Positions 8,079 through 14,855 of a stretch of 15,710 bases of DNA are shown piece by piece (position 1 is the first letter of the stretch; each line of letters starts with the position of its first letter). Source of the stretch: Sanchytrium tribonematis (Eukaryota > Sanchytriomycota > Sanchytriomycetes > Sanchytriales > Sanchytriaceae); contig JADGIG010000145.1 in assembly GCA_018985235.1 (NCBI GenBank), positions 1 to 15,710 on the forward strand. Direction: 5' to 3'. Position numbers and translations under genes: made by a program. The notes under the pieces were generated by a model. It was given only the letters and a program-made list of their open reading frames with translations. It was not told the DNA's origin and made no database searches.

Positions 8079-8323
8079 CAACCAATTAAAACAATCCAGG
8101 ATTGTGCATTGAATCATTAGAAAAAGTAAAATGCTAATAAATCATTTTTAAAAAACAGATAGTACAAAATGGACGGATCTCCATATCGACCAATTTCTGA
8201 GTTGAGCTGCTATAGACTTTATCTCATGAAATTTTTCAATTTCATTGGTGGTTAGGGAAACACGCCAAATATCTACAGATATAGTCTAATTGTTTTCATA
8301 CGTAAGAAAATGTCCAATGAGTA
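8079..8323. other. flank of the pogo-like element with an extra TIR copy, no gene
   Basis: AT-rich DNA with no open frame of note. Its only recognisable item is the isolated TIR copy at 8199-8219. Confidence 0.6.
8199..8219 (-). repeat. third, isolated copy of the pogo-like TIR
   Basis: 19 of 21 bases equal the right TIR at 8056-8076, in the same orientation, and it too is followed by TA (8220-8221). No inverted partner was found in between or beyond, so it is a solo end: the relic of a second related element or of an earlier insertion. Confidence 0.8.
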
Positions 8324-8371
8324 TCAGGATCGGAATGAATACCAGTTGACCGCTCTTAGCAGCGTATTCAC

Positions 8372-8455
8372 ATGAACTACAACATAAATGATTATGATAA
8401 GTGCTGAAATAATATGAACTAATACACAAATGATTATGATAAGTGCTGATTTGGT
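8372..8455. repeat. two-copy 42-bp tandem repeat
   Basis: Units start at 8372 and 8414 with ATGAACTA and share AATGATTATGATAAGTGCTG. The period of 42 bp keeps a minus-strand frame (8527-8324) open, in which it encodes a repeated Ile/Val-rich 14-residue segment (SALIIII...VH). The frame itself is otherwise unremarkable and I do not call it a gene. Confidence 0.75.
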
Positions 8456-8800
8456 ATTACTAACATCATCACCCAGAGGGGATGAGTTATTTGTGTTTGA
8501 GGGGGATTCAATAAAATGTTTATTCATAATCTGTCTTCGTTCTCTTCTGGGATCTGCTTCTATTTATGTAATCTCAAGTATTACAAAGGATCTGAGACTT
8601 TAAAACAAGGGGGAACCAATCAAAAATCAACATTAACTATGGGTCAAATCACTTTTCATATTGTTGTTGACATCCCTCCAACTTGCATAAAACCGAAAGG
8701 GGAAGAAAAATCGTTTTGAAAATAAATAAATCGTATTTATTTATCAAACTTAACAGTAGTTAATAAATGATGTAATGAATGGTTCTGGTTTGTTAAAACG
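8456..8800. other. no supported gene
   Basis: A 67-codon plus frame (8516-8719) exists but shows no motif or domain. AT-rich DNA follows with AAATAAATAAATCG at 8719. Confidence 0.5.
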
Positions 8801-8832
8801 CGAATCATCAAATCGCGGAACGCAACACTGTC

Positions 8833-9177
8833 TCAGATGTCAACTAGGGGATGCCAATCTTGCTCGATTTCGTAGTCCTCATAACGAGTATCAACCTCCA
8901 TCTGAAACATGTGAATGTTTCCATTGCGATAGCAAGCAATGCGAATATCCTCACATCGGGAAACAATAAATTCACGTTCCATCTCCTTTTTTGCGGCAGT
9001 TTTGCCTGCAATAGCAACATCTTTAACAATTCGTTTCACATCCGCTGTTTCATCAACAAAAGATCGATTTCAATCTCGCTCAAAGTTGGTCAAATGCTCA
9101 ATAAAGCGTCGGATAAGCGCAGAATTCAATTTTGAGCGGATTTTTTCGCAGGCTACGCTTTTTGAGATTTGGAAAGA
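8833..9177 (-). pseudogene. coding-like fragment of unknown family with atypical codon use
   Basis: From about 9177 a frame runs ISKSVACEKIRSKLN..., is interrupted by a TGA just before NRSFVDE, and continues through KRIVKDVAIAGKTAAKKEMEREFIVSR... to a TGA after HPLVDI (8830-8832). Beyond that stop the same frame still looks coding for about 30 codons. The product would be a charged, mainly helical protein of at least 110 residues. All 13 arginine codons seen in and just after it are CGN, while the host gene at 12.8 kb uses mostly AGA/AGG. The DNA is also visibly richer in G+C than its flanks. I recognise no family. It may be an old foreign gene, a gene of a different mobile element or a relic of an endosymbiont. 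Confidence 0.45.
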
Positions 9178-9249
9178 TCATTTATGTGAAACGAAAGGGC
9201 GAGTTACTTTTAAAATTAAAATAAATTGGTTTGTACCCAATCACTAAAA

Positions 9250-9811
9250 TGGGCAAAATTACCAAGTTTAATTTTAACATTTGCACCAATCACAGACTTT
9301 TTTTTAAATAAATAATGACATTCCACAAATTAATTAATACTTTGAAAATTAACCGGGTTGTATGGTTTTGTTTAACCAAAGACTATTCAACCAGAGTCAT
9401 AAACGGTTATTTGATAAATATGCAGAATTTAAACAATATTTGGAGAAAAAAACTTGATTACTCAAGAAAGAAAAGTTTCCAAATTTGAGCTGTATTTGAC
9501 AGTTGATTTAATAGCAAAAACTATAAGTCAAGCATTTAGTTTTCGAATTTGTTCAATGTGACATTCAATAAGTTTGTTCTCTTGATTCCGAAGCTTAGCA
9601 ATGCTTGTTGTTAGCATCTTCACAAAGGTAAAAGGTTGGTCGGTAAAGTAGAGATCATGTTTAGATTACCTCCATGAATTTGTATCAAGTACTTTAGCGA
9701 TTAGAAGCTTCTAGAGATCCCTTTATCTTAGTTTGATAACACATTCCGTGTTACATTCTCTTTTCTTTGAGTCTTTAATACCCATTTATACAATTAATCA
9801 TACCCAATAAT
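9250..9811. other. gene-poor AT-rich stretch
   Basis: Plus shows nothing. On minus, 9660-9540 has a short coding-like run (KMLTTSIAKLRNQENKLIECHIEQIRKLN) that would suit a coiled coil. It lies on the strand of the chromovirus remnant and may belong to its 3' end. A 6-bp-stem hairpin (TAACAC...GTGTTA) lies near 9737-9753. No LTR boundary could be proved. Confidence 0.45.
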
Positions 9812-10130
9812 TTATTCATCATGAACATTACTGTAAAATGAATGATTGGGATCGTTTTTAGCATTAATAATATAGTCACGAAAAGCTAAAGTGTTTTCCA
9901 CATTTTTGATTGTTTCCCAATAACCAACCGTCTCATCCCCCACAAAAAGACTTTGAATTTAAACAGGTAGTTCCAGTCATTTTGTGATCCGATCTTCTTA
10001 TAATTGAAGTCTGTGATCTTTTCAACGTCAAATTGTTCTTCAATTCATCCTTCATTGCCTCAATTCCTGCTTCTACCTCACTAATTTCTTTACTTGCAGT
10101 GGGACCTTGTTCTGGATAAATTGAAGCCAA
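9812..10130 (-). pseudogene. chromodomain of a Ty3/gypsy chromovirus
   Basis: From 10041 on minus the frame reads EEQFDVEKITDF, then NYLFKFKVFLWG and, after a frameshift near 9945, DETVGYWETIKNVENTLAFRDYI. This is the chromodomain pattern: VEKI-x-D, YL-x-K-(W/F)-K, (T)WE-x3-N, then a C-terminal helix. In chromoviruses it sits at the integrase C-terminus and targets integration to chromatin. The preceding 30 codons (ASKEISEVEAGIEAMKDEL) are an acidic linker in another frame. The integrase core expected between RNase H and this domain is absent. Confidence 0.7.
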
Positions 10131-10316
10131 AAACTGTTACATTTGTACCATATAGAAATGGTCTAAATTTATCTAATGCATAAAGAATTGCTATGCATTC
10201 TTTTTCCCTAACATCATAATTTTTTTTTCTGCACCTTGAAGTGTTCGAGATATGAACCATATTGGCTTTTTATCTTGAGCGAGTACTGCGCCAACTCCAT
10301 ATTTGCTGGCATCAGT
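10130..10316 (-). pseudogene. Ty3/gypsy RNase H, N-terminal half
   Basis: Minus frame beginning TDASKYGVGAVLAQD (Asp codon 10311-10313), then WFISRTLQ and, after a frameshift in an A-run, KECIAILYALDKFRPFLYGT. These are the first strands and helix of the RT-linked RNase H domain of Ty3/gypsy pol; the Glu of KEC matches the second catalytic residue. The sequence starts abruptly at an A-run ending at 10316, where the LINE 3' end abuts, and stops near 10130 where the chromodomain region begins. Confidence 0.8.
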
Positions 10317-10324
10317 TTTTTTTT
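10316..10324 (-). repeat. A-run (T-run on plus), possible LINE poly(A) tail
   Basis: Nine A residues on minus, preceded by AATAAATTAAT, stand directly between the LINE 3' region and the gypsy TDAS codons. This fits the tail of a LINE inserted into the chromovirus RNase H. Confidence 0.5.
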
Positions 10325-10552
10325 ATTAATTTATTTGGAAAACCGAGATCAAGCATTCAGCAAGCCCCGATACCATACGTCTAGTTGCGTCCATTCCCTG
10401 TCAAGTACATAATCGAATCCTTTTGAAATCATTTCAAATTTTGACTCATTTTGCTGCTTTTTGTGTCTTGTAAATGAGCAGTAATATGGAGCAATTCTGG
10501 CTTTTAGGTGGCATTTGTGGTAGTTTGTGGCAATGTAAGCAACATTGGATAC

Positions 10553-11297
10553 TTAATCTGCAATGTGATTCCCATGGGAGTATTCTGGGTCGTCAATTTC
10601 CTTGTGAGAGGCAACCCATTTCACAATCACTCGCGACCAATCAACTTGCACCAGAACATCAGCATTGGCAATTTGACCATAATCTGTGCCATTTCGGTAT
10701 TTCTCAATCAATTTAAGACATGCTTGGTTATCAGTAAATATCAATTTCATTCTTCTGTCGCTTTTATGTGCTAAAATGCATTCTGCGATACAAATTAATT
10801 CAGCGCGTGTGCTATCACAGCATCTTGAATGCCTTGTTTTGACAATTAAAGATGGCCCCAAATGATTTATCTGGTTCCAAGCCATATTTTAGCAGGGAGG
10901 CATCCGTGTAAAATACCATAAAATCCTGCTCATTTAATTGGATAAATGGGTCATTTCTCTTGTTGTATTGTCTTATCAGTTCTAATAATTGTAATTTGGT
11001 GTCTGTAGTGGGTGTGGAATAATGAAATACGGTGGGTATTGTGATCAAATCTAAAAAGCAATTCACTGTGCCAGAAGGGGAAGAATGATTGGAATGGCAC
11101 TTGGGACAATTAATAAGGTGTCTAAATGGGATTTGTTTCTTGATATATTTGATGGTGCACTTGGATTTGCTGTTTATCTTGTGAAATAATTTGGGATGGT
11201 TGAAATTGTATTTGGATTTGGGGTAATATTTAACCTGTTTAGTGGGTAATCTTAGTCTGTGGACTGTATGGCTGTTAAATCTGTTAAATAAATCACG
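10553..11297 (-). pseudogene. LINE ORF2 C-terminal part: zinc-knuckle region and RNase H
   Basis: A minus frame open from 11297 to 10815 runs through HRLRLPTKQV and CPKCHSNHSSPSG, the Cys/His cluster found between RT and RNase H in LINEs. It then enters RNase H with VFYTDASLLKYG (catalytic Asp, codon 10902-10904). After a frameshift near 10825 the next frame has STRAELICIAE (Glu, codon 10799-10801), LIFTDNQACLKLI (Asp, codon 10730-10732), VKWVASHKEI and GNHIAD (Asp, codon 10556-10558). All four acidic positions of type 1 RNase H are present in order. A TAA directly after IAD ends it. The domain removes RNA from the RNA-DNA hybrid during reverse transcription. Its RT is not seen upstream, so the copy is probably 5' truncated. 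Confidence 0.8.
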
Positions 11298-12308
11298 TCA
11301 TCTCAACATGAAATCTGTGTTACACTTATTCGATTAGTAAGTGCCAGATTGTTGGCATTGTTACGTTTGTTTGTAATATTTTCATTTCCCGAAACTCTTT
11401 TCAGCGTTATGGGATCAAGACTTTTTATGTATTTCTCATAAGTATGGTGATCTGGATGAATAGGTAGTGGTCCCTTGAAATCAATATATATTCTTTATTG
11501 AAATATTTGCAGGGGTACTAGTTTCAAATTGGTGTTGTAGTTTAGGCGCTTTAGCCAAAATACAAGATTTTCAAATTTTTGATTCTAGATTGTTTTGAAG
11601 GAAAGTAGTAATCAATTAAGTCTTTAATAACAAAATGTAAAAGGATACAATAGACTATCCATTGCAGATCAGTCTACAGACAGCAACAAAGGGATATTTA
11701 AAATTGATCAAGGGGCAGAACTTGCTGGGGGTTTTTGGCCTTTGTAGTTTCCTACAACCCCATGATGGTAAACGAAAAAAAAGATTAAAAACCAGATCAT
11801 GTCACAAAATTTGAAAAACTGCAAGAAACACGACACTTTGTGCATCAATCCTTCCGAAAATTGCCGCAAACAAAAGATAATGTTAATATATTGAAAAATA
11901 ATTGAGATGCGATTGGCTCAAAGGCCTTGTAAGACTTATAGGACAGATTGATAATTATCGTGGTCATCCGCTTAATTGATTGATTGTTAAGCGAGTAAAA
12001 TTATCCAATAAACTTGGTTTTAATGCAGCTTTACAGCATGCCGTTCCCAACATATAACCCATGTTTCAACTTATGAAATAAGATGTGCAGAATCAATATT
12101 GGAGCTGCATTGACCACGAAAATTCGTTTACAACTTGTATTGTGCATGGTAAAGGGAGATAAAAAAGCATTGTCTTGCGGTTAGCGTCAATGACATGAAT
12201 GGGTTTGGAGGAGATCTTGAATTAAAATTCTCGGAAGTGTCAGACAGCTTTCTTTTTGGTCTAGGTAGAGGTTTATCAATAAATAAATCCAGATTTATTA
12301 ATATACTT
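11298..12308. other. about 1 kb without recognisable genes
   Basis: Minus 11580-11301 gives coding-like scraps (for example LVFWLKRLNYNTNLKLVPL and DFKGPLPIHPDHHTYEKYIKSLDP), presumably decayed LINE pol. From 11600 to 12300 I find no motif, tRNA or repeat. Confidence 0.5.
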
Positions 12309-12638
12309 CTACCTCATTAAGAATGAAGATACTCTCTTAAATCGTCCTTTGTACTGGATTGTTGCTTGAATAGCCTGACACATATGAATTTTATCTAAGA
12401 CGGCGTTTTCGTTAAAAGGAACAAGGCCTCTATCAAATGTTTTTAAATACACTAAACTAATGGTAATAATCTTGACTCCCATTCTCAATTTTTCTGAGAT
12501 CGCTTGTTTGAGAGTATATTGATTTTTATGAATAATTTCTGAATTAGTATTCATTGGGTCATTATACAGCTTTGTTTTAAATTTTAGTGGTTCAAAGTAT
12601 TCACCATTAGAAATATCAAGTAGGGTGCAGCAATACAT
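12309..12638 (-). CDS. hypothetical protein, 109 codons
   Basis: Open frame from the ATG at 12636-12638, 149 bp from the opposite start of the TTD14-like gene, so the two could share a divergent promoter region. The product begins MYCCTLLDISNGEYFEP and has a conserved-looking core, KLRMGVKIITISLVYLKTFDRGLVPF. No domain, signal peptide or clear membrane segment is recognised; there is a Lys/Arg-rich C-terminus. The upstream in-frame stop (TAA) is only six codons before the ATG. It may be a small real gene, the surviving exon of a larger one, or a retroelement relic. The composition favours real coding sequence. Confidence 0.4.
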   Translation of the reverse strand: MYCCTLLDISNGEYFEPLKFKTKLYNDPMNTNSEIIHKNQYTLKQAISEKLRMGVKIITISLVYLKTFDRGLVPFNENAVLDKIHMCQAIQATIQYKGRFKRVSSFLMR

Positions 12639-12767
12639 GACATGTCCTTTTTGTTACAACATATTAGCTCTCATCAATTTCGGTTAAACACTCAAATATC
12701 CTGGGGTTCAAGATGATGCACCTTCGCAACTCCGCTTTTTCATGAGCGAGAACTTGCAAACAAAAAA

Positions 12768-12774
12768 TATTTAA
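12768..12774 (+). promoter_or_regulatory. TATTTAA box-like site before the TTD14-like gene
   Basis: TATTTAA ends 13 bases before the ATG at 12788. It is close for a canonical TATA box and may be only AT-rich leader, but such short leaders occur in compact genomes. Confidence 0.2.
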
Positions 12775-12787
12775 GGAGTAATTTACT

Positions 12788-13894
12788 ATGGATTATTTTT
12801 TAGTTTGCTTATCGGGAGGTCCGTGTGCTGGAAAATCATCGGTTCAGGCGATTTTGGCTGATGTCCTAGAAAACAGTGGTTACAAAGTCTATAAATTACC
12901 TGAAGCCGCCACAACGCTATTCAACTGTGGAGTCAACTTTATGGATTTGTCAGAAGATCAACGATATTTATTTCAAAAGCACATAATAAGGTTCATGATG
13001 AGTCTAGAGGACCCTTTTATTGATTTGTGTAAATCAAATGCTAAGAAAGGAATCAAAAGTGCCTTGATTACAGATCGTGGCTCAATGGATCCATCAGCTT
13101 ACATTTCTAGAGATTTATGGCTTAAAATGCTAAGTGAATTAAATTTAAATGAAGTAGAACTGAGAGATTGTAGATATGATATTGTGATTCATATGGTGTC
13201 CGCAGCGGATGGCGCCGAAAAATTTTACAATTTGGCCACTAATACTGTCAGAACAGAAGGCATCGAGTTAGCAAAAGAGTTGGACGAAAAGATCAGGAAT
13301 GCTTGGATCGGACATCCTTATTTAAGTATAATTGATAATTCTACTGGTTTTGATGAGAAATGCAACAGAGTTGTTCAGGCTGTCTTGAAACGTATTGGAC
13401 TTGTAGACAAACGATTTGGAAGTGGAATCAAGAAAAGAAAATATCTAATAGCGCCTGAGTTCCAATTTACTGGGAAATTTCCTGTTGGCTTTCGAGATTT
13501 TTCTGTGGAACATTTGTATCTGACAAGCGAGAAGGATCAATATAGAATTCGAAAAAGATGGGATGATAAAGGCATATTTTATAGTTTAACTATCAGAAAA
13601 AGCCTTTTTGATCAAAAAATTGAAGAGAGAAGAGTCTTAACGGCAAGAGAATATGAAAATTTATTTTCTCAAAAGGACCAAAATAGACATACAATTTTGA
13701 AAACTAGAAGATGTTTCTTGTATCACTCGCATTATTTTCATTTAGATTATTACGAGCAGCCACATAATGGTTTAATGCTGTTAGAAGCCTATATTGAGGA
13801 TAGCCAAGCGAAAGTATTACCTGATTTTCTGCCGATTGTCAAAGAAGTTACTGAAGATGATTCGTTTAGTATGTTTAATTTAAGTTTAAAATAA
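12788..13894 (+). CDS. TTD14-like P-loop NTPase with C-terminal CYTH-like domain
   Basis: Intact 368-codon gene. Residues 1-205 form a P-loop NTPase/kinase-like domain: Walker A GGPCAGKS at 10-17, PEAATTLF at 38-45, TDRGSMDPSAY at 95-105 (kinase-like DRG motif) and a long RTEGIELAKELDEKI helix region at 155-169. Residues 216-368 form a CYTH/triphosphate-tunnel-like domain with KYLIAPEF (218-225), alternating basic strands RIRKRW (253-258) and SLTIRK (266-271) and acidic LLEAYIED (331-338). This order and length match TTD14 (TRPL translocation defect protein 14), which in flies binds GTP and phosphatidic acid and is needed for TRPL channel trafficking. The role here is inferred, perhaps membrane traffic or lipid/nucleotide sensing. 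The start is chosen because the Walker A strand follows at once and the motif spacing fits. It is followed 71 bp later by the peptidase gene on the same strand. Confidence 0.85.
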   Translation: MDYFLVCLSGGPCAGKSSVQAILADVLENSGYKVYKLPEAATTLFNCGVNFMDLSEDQRYLFQKHIIRFMMSLEDPFIDLCKSNAKKGIKSALITDRGSMDPSAYISRDLWLKMLSELNLNEVELRDCRYDIVIHMVSAADGAEKFYNLATNTVRTEGIELAKELDEKIRNAWIGHPYLSIIDNSTGFDEKCNRVVQAVLKRIGLVDKRFGSGIKKRKYLIAPEFQFTGKFPVGFRDFSVEHLYLTSEKDQYRIRKRWDDKGIFYSLTIRKSLFDQKIEERRVLTAREYENLFSQKDQNRHTILKTRRCFLYHSHYFHLDYYEQPHNGLMLLEAYIEDSQAKVLPDFLPIVKEVTEDDSFSMFNLSLK

Positions 13895-13895
13895 A
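13890..13895 (+). terminator. AATAAA overlapping the stop codon
   Basis: AATAAA includes the TAA stop at 13892-13894. A polyadenylation signal so placed would fit the short gap to the next gene; alternatively it is chance in AT-rich DNA. Confidence 0.35.
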
Positions 13896-13965
13896 TTTCT
13901 GAAGATTATTTTATAAAAAGTAAAGGAAATCGCTTCCAACTCCCAAGTTTTAAAATCTAAAAATC

Positions 13966-14682
13966 ATGTTTATCTCTGGTTTTGGCCCATTTCAAAGAAT
14001 TAAGGATAACCCATCCTTTAATGCAGTAAAAAACCTTTTAACAGATAGGAAAATTGCACTGTTGCCAAGAGATGCCAAATTTATTAGTCAATGGAAAACT
14101 TTAATACATTTTTACGGTAAAAATGTCAAAGTTTATTTACATAGTGACGATGATACCATTAAAAGCCTTTTCTCGGAATTAAATTTAGTAGATGCATTAT
14201 CAGAATCAAATTTGGAAATCTATTTCGATTTTCCACCAAACTTTAAACTGTTAGCGATTCCATGTGTTGTGGCATATGACTATGTAGCTAAAATGGCTGA
14301 ATTTTACTGGTCATTTCCATTCAAATATGCCATCCATGTAGGAGTTGGTCATGCTGGTAATTACAAATTAGAATTATTAGGAAATGTCAAATATTCTAAA
14401 ACTGATATTTATGGAAATTTACCGCAATTATTACCAAAAACTGCCAGACATACTATTTTACCAATTCCTCAAGTCTTTAATAGACTTTCTAAAAAATATA
14501 AGGTAGATCTTAGTTGTGATGCTGGAGGATATGTTTGCGATTACACAATGGCAATTTCCAACCACTTTAGCCATGGAAAGAGTGTCTTTATTCATGTTCC
14601 GTCGGATGGAGATGTGTCAGAAATGACTGATTTTATAAAAGACGTGATAAAAATTATTGATGACAATTTTGAGCAAATTTAG
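13966..14682 (+). CDS. pyroglutamyl-peptidase I (peptidase family C15)
   Basis: Intact 238-codon gene. It removes N-terminal pyroglutamate from peptides in the cytosol. The start is fixed by the family motif FISGFGPF (2-9) and DNPSF (14-18) right after the ATG. The active-site triad is in place: Glu136 in KLELLG, Cys191 in SCDAGGYVCDY, and His210 in FIHVPSDG. HVGVGHAGNY (124-133) matches the core before the Glu. The protein is somewhat longer than the roughly 215 residues of bacterial enzymes because of extra sequence at about 30-95, which aligns poorly with any family member I know. No intron or signal peptide is visible. It converges with the b561 gene, 173 bp away. Confidence 0.88.
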   Translation: MFISGFGPFQRIKDNPSFNAVKNLLTDRKIALLPRDAKFISQWKTLIHFYGKNVKVYLHSDDDTIKSLFSELNLVDALSESNLEIYFDFPPNFKLLAIPCVVAYDYVAKMAEFYWSFPFKYAIHVGVGHAGNYKLELLGNVKYSKTDIYGNLPQLLPKTARHTILPIPQVFNRLSKKYKVDLSCDAGGYVCDYTMAISNHFSHGKSVFIHVPSDGDVSEMTDFIKDVIKIIDDNFEQI

Positions 14683-14793
14683 CATGAAGTGGGAATTGAC
14701 CAGTTGTGGATGCACATTTAAAATATTCATAGTAAAACTGCTCAATCTTTAAACACTCTAAGCAAATTATTGAGAAATTCCAATTTACAACAA

Positions 14794-14799
14794 TTTATT
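14794..14799 (-). terminator. possible AATAAA poly(A) signal for the b561 gene
   Basis: AATAAA on minus, about 57 bases after the stop of the minus-strand gene. No other signal stands out in this convergent interval. Confidence 0.4.
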
Positions 14800-14855
14800 A
14801 GTTTCATACACTGCTTCAACATACAAAACTTGAGCGCCATTTCAACAATAGCAAA

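Noticed and set aside
8851-9247. Two overlapping plus-strand frames of 94 and 102 codons
   Set aside because: They are shadows of the minus-strand coding-like frame; their products are Ser/Phe/Asn mixtures without motifs.
9730-9800. LTR boundary suggested by a TAACAC...GTGTTA hairpin and TGTTACATT
   Set aside because: No second copy at the other end of any element in the window and no primer-binding site.
10474-10774. Plus-strand frames of 80 and 88 codons
   Set aside because: Antisense shadows of the LINE RNase H, which has all four catalytic acidic residues on minus.
12700-12720. GGGTTCAAG resembling a tRNA B box just before the TTD14-like gene
   Set aside because: No A box or acceptor stem at the right distance upstream and no T-run terminator in place.
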